From contig NZ_JBDOQP010000007.1 of NCBI RefSeq assembly GCF_039839275.1, forward strand, positions 186,001 through 250,000: a stretch of 64,000 nt of DNA. Reading direction: 5' to 3'. Position numbers and translations under genes: made by a program. Source of the stretch: Aerobium sp039839275. GTDB lineage: Bacteria; Pseudomonadota; Alphaproteobacteria; Rhizobiales; Rhizobiaceae. How positions within the stretch are numbered: the stretch's first letter is position 1; the number at the start of each line of letters is the position of its first letter. Below are positions 7,688-16,062 of this stretch, piece after piece. The notes beneath the pieces were generated by a model that was not told the origin of the DNA, ran no database searches, and saw only the letters and a program-made list of their open reading frames with translations.

Positions 7688-9307
7688 ATGAAGACCTACG
7701 ACGCGATCATCATCGGCGCGGGGCACAACGGGCTCGTCAATGCGTGCTACCTGCAGCGCGCCGGGCTCGACGTGCTGGTGGTGGAAAAGAACGACTGGAT
7801 CGGCGGGGCGGCGGTGAGCCGCGAACTGACCCCGGGCTTCCTGTATTCCAACTGCTCCTATGTCTGCTCGCTGTTCCGGCCGGAGATCATGCGCGATCTC
7901 GAACTGCCGAAATATGGGCTGCAGGTGATCGCCTATGAAGGCGGGGCGGTATTGACCCAGGACGGCGACTATCTGGCGAGCTATCGTGACCATCACGCGC
8001 ACAGGCGCGAATATGCGCGGTGGTCGGCGCGGGATGCCGAGGCCTATGAGCGCTATGCGCGTGACGTCACGCGGCAGTGCCGTTTCATCCAGCCCTTGCT
8101 GATGCGTACCGCGCCGGACCCGATGAGTTTCCGTCCGCGCGACCTGTCCGAACTGGCCTATCTGGGCCGGAAGTTTGCGGGTCTTAGCGCGCCGGAAATG
8201 GCGGAGATGCTGCGCTTCTGGACCATGTCGATCTCCGATTTCCTCGACGAGTATTTCGAGACGGACGTGATCAAGGCCTATCTGGCGCTGTCGGGGATCA
8301 TCGGCACGGCGCTCGGGCCGATGTCGCCGGGCACGGCTTACGTTCTCCTGCATCACTACATGGGCGAGGTCGACGGCTCCGTCGGTGCATGGGGCTATGC
8401 GCGCGGCGGCATGGGCGCGGTAACGCAAGCACTGGCAGATTCGTTTCGCGCTTCAGGCGGTACGATCCGCACCGAAGCCGAGGTCGATCGCGTGCTGGTT
8501 CGCAATGGCGAGACCAAGGGCGTCGTGCTCGCCGGCGGCGAGGAGGTCCACGGTCGCCTCGTGGTCTCGAACGCTGACGTCAAACGCACGTTTCTCAAGC
8601 TGGTCGAGGAGAAGGAACTGCCGGACCCGTTCCTGCGGCGCGTCAGGAACTTCAAGATCCGCGGCTCTTCGGGCAAGGTCAACATCGCACTGGATTCGAT
8701 GCCCGAATTTCCCGCCCTGCCAAAGGACAGCCCGTGCCTTCGCGGCGATCTCCATTTCACCGACAGCGTCGAGCGGATGGAGCGTGCCTACGATGACTGG
8801 AAGGAGGAGCGCTGGTCGGCTGACCCGTTCCTCGACATGGTGATCCCGACCACGCTCGACCCGACCATGGCGCCGCCGGGCAAGCACTTCATGAGCTGCT
8901 TCGTGCAGTACTGTCCGCCGAAGGTTGAAGGCCGCGACTGGACCGATGCCGACCGCGATGCGTTCGCCGAGACGGTCATCTCCCAGATCGCCGATTATTC
9001 GCCGGGCTTTCGCGACCGCATCGTGCACATGGAGGTGCGGACGCCGCGCGAACTCGAAGCCGAGGTCGGGTTGACGGAAGGCAACATCTTCCAGGGCGAG
9101 CTGACCTTCGACCAGCTCCTGTTCAACCGCCCGGTGCCCGGTTATGCGCAATACCGCTCGCCGGTGAAGGGGCTCTACATGTGCGGCTCGTCGACACATC
9201 CGGGCGGCGGCGTCATGGGTGCGCCGGGCCGAAACGCCGCGGCTGAAATGCTGCGCGATCTGAAGCGGCCTGCTGGCCACATGAGCGAAGCCCATGACGT
9301 CATCTGA
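7688..9307 (+). CDS. FAD-dependent oxidoreductase, PYROXD2/phytoene-desaturase-like (first copy)
   Basis: A 539-residue flavoprotein. The dinucleotide-binding fold is at the very N-terminus (AIIIGAGHNGLVNACYL, residues 6-22), with the FAD ribose-binding acid in VVEKN. A C-terminal FAD signature GLYMCGSSTHPGGGVMGAPG is followed by NAA. This is the arrangement of the PYROXD2/CrtI-like amine oxidase superfamily, which oxidises C-N or C-C bonds. The gene starts a four-gene operon in which every junction overlaps. A downstream paralogue overlaps it by 14 bp, which suggests a hetero-oligomer. Substrate unknown; an amine is likely from context. Confidence 0.85.
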   Translation: MKTYDAIIIGAGHNGLVNACYLQRAGLDVLVVEKNDWIGGAAVSRELTPGFLYSNCSYVCSLFRPEIMRDLELPKYGLQVIAYEGGAVLTQDGDYLASYRDHHAHRREYARWSARDAEAYERYARDVTRQCRFIQPLLMRTAPDPMSFRPRDLSELAYLGRKFAGLSAPEMAEMLRFWTMSISDFLDEYFETDVIKAYLALSGIIGTALGPMSPGTAYVLLHHYMGEVDGSVGAWGYARGGMGAVTQALADSFRASGGTIRTEAEVDRVLVRNGETKGVVLAGGEEVHGRLVVSNADVKRTFLKLVEEKELPDPFLRRVRNFKIRGSSGKVNIALDSMPEFPALPKDSPCLRGDLHFTDSVERMERAYDDWKEERWSADPFLDMVIPTTLDPTMAPPGKHFMSCFVQYCPPKVEGRDWTDADRDAFAETVISQIADYSPGFRDRIVHMEVRTPRELEAEVGLTEGNIFQGELTFDQLLFNRPVPGYAQYRSPVKGLYMCGSSTHPGGGVMGAPGRNAAAEMLRDLKRPAGHMSEAHDVI

Positions 9308-10853
9308 TGCGATCGTGATCGGTGGCGGGCACAATGGGCTCGTCGCGGCAACGCTGCTGGCCAGATCCGGCCGCAAGGTGGTGTTGCTCGAAGCCGAGGG
9401 CGAGGTGGGGGGTGCTGCGCGGACGCACGAATTCCATCCCGGGTTCCGAGTCTCGTCCATCGCCCATATCCTCAATCGCCTGCATCCCGACGTCGTCAAG
9501 GCGATGGACCTGCAACGCCACGGCCTGACCTTGGAAGGGCGCGCGATGGCTTCCGTGGCGTTGGGCGACGCCGAGCCGGTGGTGCTGCGCGGCGCCTACG
9601 GTGAAATGCTGGACGGGGTTCCCGCCTCGGAAGCGACTGCGTGGAAGGAACTGCGCGCGCAATTGATCCGCTATGCTGGCGTGCTCACGCCATTGCTGGC
9701 GCGCCGCCCGCCGGACCTCGCCGGCATGCCGCTCTCGGAGAAGCTTGCGCTCGGCGGCATCGGCCTGTCGCTGCGCCGGCTTGGCCGTGAGGACATGCGC
9801 GACTTCCTGCGCATGCTGCTGATGAACGTCAGCGATGTGCTCGACGAACATCTGACGAGCGACGCCCTGCGCGGTTTGGTGGCCTTCGATGCGGTGCTTG
9901 GCAGCCACCTCGGCCCTCGCTCCCCAACGTCGCTGGTCGGGCTCTATTACCGGCTGGCCGGCGAAGTGGGCGGGGTTCCCGGCGGTCAGATGCTCCCCCA
10001 AGGCGGGATGGGCGGTGTCGTTTCTGCAATGGCGGCTTCGGCCGCCGAGGCCGGTGTCGCAATCCGTACCGGGACGCAGGTGGCGCGTATCCTGGTCGAG
10101 AAGGGCAGGTCGGTCGGTGTGGGGCTCGCAAATGGCGAAGAATTGCGGGCGGCGACGATCGTCTCGGCGATCAATCCGCGCACGACCTTCCTGGATCTGG
10201 TCGGTTCCCGCGACCTCGACACCGGCATCGTCCGCAAGGTGCAGAACGTCCGCATGAAGGGCAACGTCGCCAAGCTGCATCTGGCGCTCGACAGGGTGCC
10301 AGACTTCAGCGGCGTCGCGCCGGAGGACCACAAGGGCCGGCTGGTGATCGCGCCCTCCGCGAGCCATGTCGAGCGTGCCTTCAATCCCGCGAAATATGGC
10401 GCGTTCAGTCCGGAGCCGGTGATGGAGATCGTCTTGCCCAGCCTGTCCGATGCTGCACTTGCGCCCGACGGCGCCTGCGTGCTCTCGGCCAATGTCCAGT
10501 TCGCGCCCTACGCGCTGAAGGGCGGATGGAACGAGGGCCGGCCTGCCTTCCAGAAGGCGATCATGGCGCAGCTCGAGCGTCATGCGCCTGGTATCGGATC
10601 ATCGGTGATCGCCAGCGAGCTGCTGACGCCCGCCGACATCGAGACACGGTTTCAGATGCCGGGCGGACACTGGCACCATGGCGAATTGCAGCCCGACCAG
10701 ATGTTGATGTCGCGTCCGTTCTTCGGCGCCGGTGGTTACGATACGCCGATCGACGGGCTGTTTCTCGCGGGCGCAGGCTCGCATCCCGGCGGCGGCGTGT
10801 CGGGCGTGCCGGGTATGAACGCGGCGCGGCGCGTGATGGCGGTGACGCAATGA
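9294..10853 (+). CDS. FAD-dependent oxidoreductase, PYROXD2/phytoene-desaturase-like (second copy)
   Basis: A 519-residue paralogue of the preceding protein. FAD motif AIVIGGGHNGLVAATLL is at residues 6-22, and the C-terminal GLFLAGAGSHPGGGVSGVPG plus NAA match the first copy closely. The ATG lies inside the end of the upstream gene. Two tandem, diverged copies followed by a GcvT-like protein recall multi-subunit demethylating systems in which one subunit oxidises an N-methyl group and a folate protein takes the one-carbon unit. That reading is inference. Confidence 0.85.
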   Translation: MTSSDAIVIGGGHNGLVAATLLARSGRKVVLLEAEGEVGGAARTHEFHPGFRVSSIAHILNRLHPDVVKAMDLQRHGLTLEGRAMASVALGDAEPVVLRGAYGEMLDGVPASEATAWKELRAQLIRYAGVLTPLLARRPPDLAGMPLSEKLALGGIGLSLRRLGREDMRDFLRMLLMNVSDVLDEHLTSDALRGLVAFDAVLGSHLGPRSPTSLVGLYYRLAGEVGGVPGGQMLPQGGMGGVVSAMAASAAEAGVAIRTGTQVARILVEKGRSVGVGLANGEELRAATIVSAINPRTTFLDLVGSRDLDTGIVRKVQNVRMKGNVAKLHLALDRVPDFSGVAPEDHKGRLVIAPSASHVERAFNPAKYGAFSPEPVMEIVLPSLSDAALAPDGACVLSANVQFAPYALKGGWNEGRPAFQKAIMAQLERHAPGIGSSVIASELLTPADIETRFQMPGGHWHHGELQPDQMLMSRPFFGAGGYDTPIDGLFLAGAGSHPGGGVSGVPGMNAARRVMAVTQ

Positions 10854-12058
10854 CGGATCGTCGAAAAGCGCAGTCGCATATCGACCAGCTTCGCCTTGAG
10901 ACGCCGTTTCATCCGCGGCTTCAGGCGCTGGCGCAGCAGAACGACTGGTACGACTGGGCAGGCTACAAGGCACCTGCGTCGCTGTGGGACGAGGAGCTGG
11001 AATATTTCGCCATCCGCAGCCAGGCGGCGCTGTTCGACATCTCGCCGATGGTGAAATACCGCATCGAGGGGAGGGACGCAGAGGCCTACTGCAATCGGCT
11101 GACGCTTCGCGACGTGGCGAAACTCAGGGTCGGCCGGGTCCACTACACGGCCTGGTGTGACGAAGAGGGCCACGTCCTCGACGACGGGACACTGTTTCGT
11201 CTCGCCGGGGATCGTTTCCGGCTGTGTTGCCAGGAGCGGCATTTGCCGTGGCTGCTCGATTCCGCCATTGGCTTCGACGTCGAGATAGCGGAGGAAACCG
11301 AGACGCTGGCCGGTCTCGCCGTGCAAGGGCCGACCGCGTTCGCGGTTCTTTGTTCCGCCGGCTTCGAGGGTATCGAGCGCCTCAGGCCGTTCGATATCGC
11401 AGACTTCCAGCATGCCGGCGGCGTGGTCACGATCTCGCGGACCGGCTTCACAGGGGACCTCGGCTACGAGCTATTCGTCGACGCAGGCAGCGCGCTGTCG
11501 CTTTGGGATCGTCTCATGGATGCAGGCCATCAGCACGGAATTCGCGCCATTGGCTACACCGCGCTGAACCGCGCCCGCATCGAGGCCGGGTTCATCGTCG
11601 CCAATGCCGATTTCATCACCGCCGAGCACGCGATTCGCGCTGACCGTGTCCGGATGCCGGACGAGATCGGGCTCGGCTGGATGGTGGATGCGGAGAAGGG
11701 GCATTTCAACGGGCGGCGCGCCATACTGGCCGCGCGGTCCGGCGGCACCTTGCAGCATGTGCTGGTCGGGCTGGAGATCGAGGGCAACGTGCCGGCCGAG
11801 CACGCTATCGTCTATCACCGCAAGAAGCGTGAAGTCGGGCTGGTCACCGCCGCGATCTGGTCGCCCACCGCCAAGCGCAACGTCGCGATAGCCAGCCTGC
11901 AGCGCCCCCACGGCGATACGGTGATCGACGATCTTTGGGTGGAAATCTATGCCTTGCTTGAACTGCAATACGTCAAGCTGATGAAGCGTGCGCGGATCAT
12001 CGAGCGGCCGTTCGTGAAGCTGGCCAGACGCGGTGCGACGCCTCCGGGAATGAGCTGA
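10850..12058 (+). CDS. GcvT/DmdA-family aminomethyltransferase (folate-binding)
   Basis: A 402-residue protein of the glycine-cleavage T-protein family, members of which pass a methyl or methylene group from an amine or sulfonium to tetrahydrofolate. Family features are LFDISPMVKYRIEGRDAEAY near residues 64-83, the SRTGFTGDLGYELF segment near 200, and the second-domain KGHFNGRRA and REVGLVTAAIWSP blocks. The ATG overlaps the upstream stop as ATGA. Paired with two flavoproteins it could take up formaldehyde-level carbon after demethylation. It is not GcvT itself, since no gcvH or gcvP is nearby. Confidence 0.82.
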   Translation: MTDRRKAQSHIDQLRLETPFHPRLQALAQQNDWYDWAGYKAPASLWDEELEYFAIRSQAALFDISPMVKYRIEGRDAEAYCNRLTLRDVAKLRVGRVHYTAWCDEEGHVLDDGTLFRLAGDRFRLCCQERHLPWLLDSAIGFDVEIAEETETLAGLAVQGPTAFAVLCSAGFEGIERLRPFDIADFQHAGGVVTISRTGFTGDLGYELFVDAGSALSLWDRLMDAGHQHGIRAIGYTALNRARIEAGFIVANADFITAEHAIRADRVRMPDEIGLGWMVDAEKGHFNGRRAILAARSGGTLQHVLVGLEIEGNVPAEHAIVYHRKKREVGLVTAAIWSPTAKRNVAIASLQRPHGDTVIDDLWVEIYALLELQYVKLMKRARIIERPFVKLARRGATPPGMS

Positions 12059-12297
12059 TGGCGGAAGGCGACGCCGAGTGGCAGGAGCAGTGGACGCTGG
12101 TCAACACGCCGCTGGGTGAGGAATGGTCAGGCCGTTCGCGGTATGGCGCGGCGATGTACTTCTACAAGCAAGGTGCCATGAGCGCGGAGGCGCTGGAGGT
12201 CTACCGGCTGTGCTCGCGCCTCGACAGCGAAGATCCCCTGCCGATCATCCGCGAACGGAAGGCCGGCAAGGGATGGCTCGAACGGTTCGGTCGCTGA
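12058..12297 (+). CDS. 79-residue conserved-looking protein of the flavoprotein operon
   Basis: A small soluble protein (79 residues) whose ATG shares one base with the stop of the GcvT-like gene (TGATG). It is rich in Trp, Glu and Arg and has no membrane segment or Cys pair. It contains RYGAAMYFYKQGAMSAEALE, a pattern that looks helical and may mediate subunit contact. Tight coupling suggests a partner or small subunit of the oxidase-folate system. I do not recognise the family. Confidence 0.7.
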   Translation: MAEGDAEWQEQWTLVNTPLGEEWSGRSRYGAAMYFYKQGAMSAEALEVYRLCSRLDSEDPLPIIRERKAGKGWLERFGR

Positions 12298-12310
12298 ACC
12301 GTGGACGGTG

Positions 12311-12607
12311 CTACTGCATCCAGACGTCGTCCCAGGCCGGGCTCATGCGCTTGAGTTCGTCGGCTACGAACCAGCATGTCGGCGTGATCATGGCGCCTGC
12401 GGTGCGGGCGTCCGCGACCAGTCGTTCAACGAGGCGTTCCGCGATGCCTTCGCCCCGCCATGGCACCGGCACGAAGGTGTGGTCGGCGATCCAGTGAGTC
12501 TCCGACACCCTGACGAATGTCAGACGCGAATCCTCCTCGCCGGGCATCCTGACGAAATAGCGGCCGCCCTTGGCGGTCTGCTCGAACTCGATCGGATAGT
12601 CGGTCAT
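12311..12607 (-). CDS. small GNAT-like N-acetyltransferase (YjdJ/NATD1 type), copy 2
   Basis: A 98-residue protein of the compact Gcn5-related acetyltransferase type. The acetyl-CoA loop GEGIAERLVERLVADAR is at about residues 51-67, preceded by WIADHTFVPVPWR and followed by ITPTCWFVADELKR. Its ATG overlaps the stop of its upstream paralogue (ATGA at 12604-12607). It is last in a four-gene operon with a dioxygenase and a hydrolase. Members of this short family are poorly characterised; the acceptor is unknown. Confidence 0.8.
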   Translation of the reverse strand: MTDYPIEFEQTAKGGRYFVRMPGEEDSRLTFVRVSETHWIADHTFVPVPWRGEGIAERLVERLVADARTAGAMITPTCWFVADELKRMSPAWDDVWMQ

Positions 12608-12912
12608 GCGACGGGCTTCTTGCGAAGTACGTCGGCCCATTCGGGATGGCGGCGAAACTGCGCCGCGGCAAAGGGGCACAAGGGGATGACCGTTACGCCC
12701 GCCGCGCGCGCATCGTCCACGGCCCGTTCAACGAGCCGCGCCCCGACACCCTGGCCGCGATAGGCGTCCGGCACCTCGGTATGATCGATGATCATCTGAT
12801 GCTTGCCGACCTTGGTGAAGGTCATCTCAGCTTCCGGGCCGCCCGGCGCGCGCGCGACATAGCGTCCCTTGGTCTCGTTTTCTTCCCGGTCGATCTGCAG
12901 TTGGTCCGTCAT
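12604..12912 (-). CDS. small GNAT-like N-acetyltransferase (YjdJ/NATD1 type), copy 1
   Basis: A 102-residue protein with MIIDHTEVPDAYRGQGVG then ARLVERAVDDAR, the acetyl-CoA pyrophosphate-binding loop, and a closing VIPLCPFAAAQFRRHPEWADVL typical of this class. The second of two close ATGs (12912) is chosen because GAGGAG then stands six bases away. It precedes a paralogue by translational coupling and follows the alpha/beta hydrolase by 10 bp. The tandem duplication is clear from shared VxDHT, RG.G and Cys-Phe features. Confidence 0.82.
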   Translation of the reverse strand: MTDQLQIDREENETKGRYVARAPGGPEAEMTFTKVGKHQMIIDHTEVPDAYRGQGVGARLVERAVDDARAAGVTVIPLCPFAAAQFRRHPEWADVLRKKPVA

Positions 12913-12922
12913 CGTCATCTCC

Positions 12923-13543
12923 TCATGCGGCCGGCCGATACGGAGCCAGAAAGGCCCCCGCCGCGGTGAGTTCGCCCTCGCGGATTTCGTGTCCGCCATC
13001 GTGCCAGAAAAGCTCGACGTCTGCAGACAGGTCCCGCAGCGCCCGGTCGAGTTCCACGGTCAGCGCCGGCGGACAGATCGGGTCACGCTTGCCCGCCGTG
13101 ACCAGCACGCGTGTCGACGACAGATCGCCCTCGACATGAGGGGTAAAGGGGATCAGCGGATGCATGAGAACAGCCGCGTCGAAGAGGCTGGGTGCGTGGA
13201 AAAGCACCGAGGCAAGAATATTGGCGCCGTTGGAATAGCCGAGGCCGATCACCGTCGATGGCCCCGCCTCCTCGACATGGGCCCGCACGAAATCCGCCAT
13301 CTTCGCTGTGGCGCGGGAAAGGTCGGCCATGTCGTAGACACCTTCTCCGGTGCGTCGGAAATAGCGTGCCGCGCCGTGTTCCGACACGTCGCCACGCGGG
13401 GCGACCACCTTTGCTCCGGGCAGGAGATCGGGGCCCAATCCGAGAAACTGGTTCTCGTCGCCGCCGGTGCCGTGAAAGGCGAAGAGGAGGGGTCCGCCGC
13501 GGTTGCCCGCGACGGTCTTGTGGACGTAGCTGTCTGTCGCCAT
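12923..13543 (-). CDS. alpha/beta hydrolase, MhqD-like phospholipase/carboxylesterase
   Basis: A 206-residue serine hydrolase. The oxyanion strand is FAFHGTGGDENQF, the nucleophile elbow GYSNG places Ser104, Asp154 lies in GKRDPICP and His185 in HDGGHE, giving a full triad. It resembles MhqD, which in Bacillus is encoded with the ring-cleaving dioxygenase MhqO and helps in resistance to quinones and hydroquinones. The gene starts 4 bp after the dioxygenase stop, so it is the second operon member. Function in quinone detoxification is inferred from family and partner. Confidence 0.82.
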   Translation of the reverse strand: MATDSYVHKTVAGNRGGPLLFAFHGTGGDENQFLGLGPDLLPGAKVVAPRGDVSEHGAARYFRRTGEGVYDMADLSRATAKMADFVRAHVEEAGPSTVIGLGYSNGANILASVLFHAPSLFDAAVLMHPLIPFTPHVEGDLSSTRVLVTAGKRDPICPPALTVELDRALRDLSADVELFWHDGGHEIREGELTAAGAFLAPYRPAA

Positions 13544-13547
13544 CGGT

Positions 13548-14483
13548 TCAGCCCTCGATCGGCTGGAGATTGGTTTCGAGCCACGGGCGAAGGTGCTCGT
13601 GCTGGGACGGCAGCTTCAGGGCTTCGCCGAGATGCTTGGTGTCCTCGTCGCGGTCAAAACCGGGTTCGTTGGTCGCCACTTCGAACAGTACGCCGCCCGG
13701 TGTGCGGAAATAGATCGCCCAGAAATAATCGCGATCGATCACCGGCGTCACCTGATAGCCCGTGTCCAGAAGCGCCTTGCGCACTTCGAGCTGCTTTTCC
13801 CGGTTCTCGACCGAGAAGGCGATGTGGTGCACGGAGCCGGCGCCCTGCCGTGCGTTGTTGAGGAGCGGCAGGGTCTCGATGTCGATCACATCCGCGCCAT
13901 TGCCGCCGCCCTTGACGGCGAAGCGGCGTACGCTGCCGGCCTTGTCGATCTCTTCGTAGTTCATGAACCTGAGCAGTTCCGCCGTCGCACCACCATCCTG
14001 CAGCCGCATCGAAACCGAATGGAATCCGCGTATCGCCTCGTCGTCGGCCACCCCGCCATCGGTCCAGGGCGCGCGATCGTCGTCGCGAACCTCGACAAGT
14101 GCAAATCCGTCACCGTCGGGACCGGTGAACGAGAGGCGCTTCTGGCCGAACAGCTCGCCGCGCTCGATCCCGCCTACGCCCTGCTCGCCGAGCCGCTGCT
14201 GCCAGAAATCCAGCGTTCCCTCCGGCACGGAGAAAACGGTGACGCCGACTTCGCCCGTTCCGGGCCGGCCGCGTGCGGCATTGGGGAACGGGAAATATGT
14301 CATCACCGAACCCGGGGTGCCGAACTCATCCCCGTAATAGAGGTGGTAGACGTCGGGAGCGTCGAAGTTGACGGTCTTCTTGACCCGGCGCAGGCCGAGC
14401 TTGTGGGTGAAGAAGTCATTGTTCTCGCGGGCGTCCTTCGCCATCGAGGTTACGTGGTGAAGTCCCTTGATCTGATCGAGCAT
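13548..14483 (-). CDS. ring-cleaving dioxygenase of the glyoxalase/VOC fold, MhqO-like
   Basis: A 311-residue protein with two vicinal-oxygen-chelate halves: GLHHVTSMAKDARENNDFF at the N-terminus and GFHSVSMRLQDGGATAELLRF from about residue 150, with a late SVHHIAFSVENRE and GGVLFEVATNEPGFDRDED. The paired HH near the start and SVHHIAF, with a closing Glu in LFEVAT, supply the usual metal ligands. The ATG at 14483 is chosen because GGAAAGGG sits eight bases upstream. It heads the four-gene operon and probably opens substituted hydroquinone or catechol rings. Confidence 0.85.
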   Translation of the reverse strand: MLDQIKGLHHVTSMAKDARENNDFFTHKLGLRRVKKTVNFDAPDVYHLYYGDEFGTPGSVMTYFPFPNAARGRPGTGEVGVTVFSVPEGTLDFWQQRLGEQGVGGIERGELFGQKRLSFTGPDGDGFALVEVRDDDRAPWTDGGVADDEAIRGFHSVSMRLQDGGATAELLRFMNYEEIDKAGSVRRFAVKGGGNGADVIDIETLPLLNNARQGAGSVHHIAFSVENREKQLEVRKALLDTGYQVTPVIDRDYFWAIYFRTPGGVLFEVATNEPGFDRDEDTKHLGEALKLPSQHEHLRPWLETNLQPIEG

Positions 14484-14638
14484 GGTCATGGCCCTTTCCG
14501 TTGGCCGCGATTGCGCGGCGTTCGCTGCCATATGTCGTGCTGATCAGGAAAAGGGAAAGATGGCGAGAGCGATAAGGTTCGTTCTCTATTTGTGAACAAT
14601 CACGCGCTCGTCGTTCATCGGTTGGGCAGACTTAGCTA

Positions 14639-14670
14639 AGAAAAAGGCCCGCGTCTTGCGACGCGGGCCT
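14639..14670 (-). terminator. rho-independent terminator of the PRC-barrel gene
   Basis: Eleven-base perfect arms AGGCCCGCGTC and GACGCGGGCCT with a four-base loop. On the minus strand a run of T follows the second arm. It lies 22 bp after the PRC-barrel stop codon. Confidence 0.9.
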
Positions 14671-14691
14671 ATCGATTGCCTCAGGTGAGGC

Positions 14692-15816
14692 TTATTCGGC
14701 AGGAGACATCATCAACTGATCGTCACGGTTCTCAGCGAAGGTTGCCTCATCATACTCGGGCTGCGCCTCGAGCTGCTCTTCGGTGAACTGCGTGTAGAGA
14801 TAGTTTTCTCCATCTTCGTCGCTCATGAAGGCCAGATTGTCCATGCCCACAGCGACGGGCTTGGCACCGATTCCGAGGAAGCCGCCAACGTCGATGATCA
14901 CGCCTTCGACAGTCGCGCCATCGCTCGACAGGATCACGTCTTCGATCTCACCGACATTCTCTTCATTGGCGCCATAGACGGTCGTACCGATGAAATCGTC
15001 AGCGCTCATGCCGTCGACTGGAGTGTCCGTGAGCGTCGAACGGTCGATCGCGGATGTCTGGGTTTCGTCGGTCGCTGCCGTGTCGTCGGCAGGAGCGGCA
15101 GCCATGCTGTCCTCTTCCGCGGCGGCATCGGTCTCGTCAGCCGGAGCTGCAGCCATGTCGTCGCTGGCAGCCGGATCCTCGGCGGGAGCAGCGGCCATGC
15201 TGTCTTCTTCAGTCGTGGCAGCTTCGTCGTCAGCCGGAGCGGCAGCCATGGTGTCGTCGGTTTCCGTCATGTCGGATGCCGGTTCGGATGCCGCCATGTC
15301 GTCGGTTTCTTCGGCAGCTTCTTCAGCCGCAGCCGTGGATTCAGCGCTGCCGAGATCCTCAGCCGAAGCCGCTTCCGTGTTGCCGACCTCAGCGTCAGCA
15401 GGCTGCGGTGAGTAGGCGGCCGTATCGAATTCCGGGAGCGCTTCGAGAGCCTCGCGGTTGGTGCTCACCACCATCCACTGCTCGCCCTCACGCTCGGTCC
15501 ATTCGACGAGGTCATATTCGAGTGCGACATTCTTCTGGCCGATGCCCAGGAAGCCGCCGACACCGACGACGATCGCCTGCACGTCGCCTTCCGGCGACAG
15601 GACGAGGTCGTTGACGCTGCCGATGTTCTCGGCATCGTCGCCGGAGCTGCTGTAAACGGTTTCACCAATGAGGTTGGAGGCAAGATGCCCCTCTGCGTGG
15701 ACAACCTCGGGGGCAGCCTGTTCAACGGGGGCTGCCGGCGCGGGTGCGGTCTGCGCATAAGCGCCGGAAGCAACGAGAGTCGCAATTGCGGTAGTCGCCA
15801 AAAGCTTGCGGATCAT
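14692..15816 (-). CDS. secreted protein with two PRC-barrel domains joined by an Ala/acidic repeat linker
   Basis: A 374-residue exported protein. A signal peptide (MIRKLLATTAIATLVASGAYAQ) is followed by a PRC-barrel domain at about residues 46-120 and a second near 280-365. The two share GGFLGIGQKNVAL and GGFLGIGAKPVAV. Between them runs a linker of about 140 residues built of Ala, Asp, Glu, Met and Ser with repeated DSMAAAPA units. The ATG at 15816 has AAGGAG eight bases upstream. An EcfG-type promoter lies at 15908-15932, so it is probably a general-stress envelope protein. Its function is unknown; PRC barrels often bind partners or membranes. Confidence 0.88.
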   Translation of the reverse strand: MIRKLLATTAIATLVASGAYAQTAPAPAAPVEQAAPEVVHAEGHLASNLIGETVYSSSGDDAENIGSVNDLVLSPEGDVQAIVVGVGGFLGIGQKNVALEYDLVEWTEREGEQWMVVSTNREALEALPEFDTAAYSPQPADAEVGNTEAASAEDLGSAESTAAAEEAAEETDDMAASEPASDMTETDDTMAAAPADDEAATTEEDSMAAAPAEDPAASDDMAAAPADETDAAAEEDSMAAAPADDTAATDETQTSAIDRSTLTDTPVDGMSADDFIGTTVYGANEENVGEIEDVILSSDGATVEGVIIDVGGFLGIGAKPVAVGMDNLAFMSDEDGENYLYTQFTEEQLEAQPEYDEATFAENRDDQLMMSPAE

Positions 15817-15907
15817 GTTAGTCTCTCCTTGTGCATGTTCCTTGCACGGCGGCGCCCTTGGCCAATCTTTTGCAGGGGAGGCCTGGGCGCTGCCTTCACA
15901 CCCCCAC

Positions 15908-15932
15908 AACGTCGCCACATCGCTCTGGTTCC
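15908..15932 (-). promoter_or_regulatory. EcfG promoter of the PRC-barrel gene
   Basis: Read on the minus strand: GGAAC, 16 bases, CGTT. This is an exact match to the alphaproteobacterial general-stress sigma consensus. The predicted start site leaves a leader of about 85 nt before the ATG. Confidence 0.85.
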
Positions 15933-15988
15933 GATTCCGTGATATTCGCGTGATACTTTCCTACCAGTCGCGTCGTTGTTCGGCCGGC

Positions 15989-16013
15989 GGAACAAATACA
16001 TCAAATGTGCGTT
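15989..16013 (+). promoter_or_regulatory. EcfG promoter of the diacylglycerol-kinase-like gene
   Basis: GGAAC at 15989-15993, 16 bases, CGTT at 16010-16013. It is exact and lies about 50 bp upstream of the chosen ATG. It is divergent from the PRC-barrel promoter, 57 bp away. Confidence 0.85.
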
Positions 16014-16062
16014 CGCGCAGGCTGCCGCCCGCGGCCCTCGACGAGTGACTGGAGCGATCGGC

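Noticed and set aside
7556..8428. 290-codon open frame on the minus strand opposite the first flavoprotein
   Set aside because: It is the antisense of a clear FAD protein in GC-rich DNA, with Arg/His-rich content and no domain motif.
14532..14640. Imperfect repeat GTTCGTTC / GTGAACAA as a MarR-type operator for the mhq-like operon
   Set aside because: Arms do not pair well and no regulator is adjacent.
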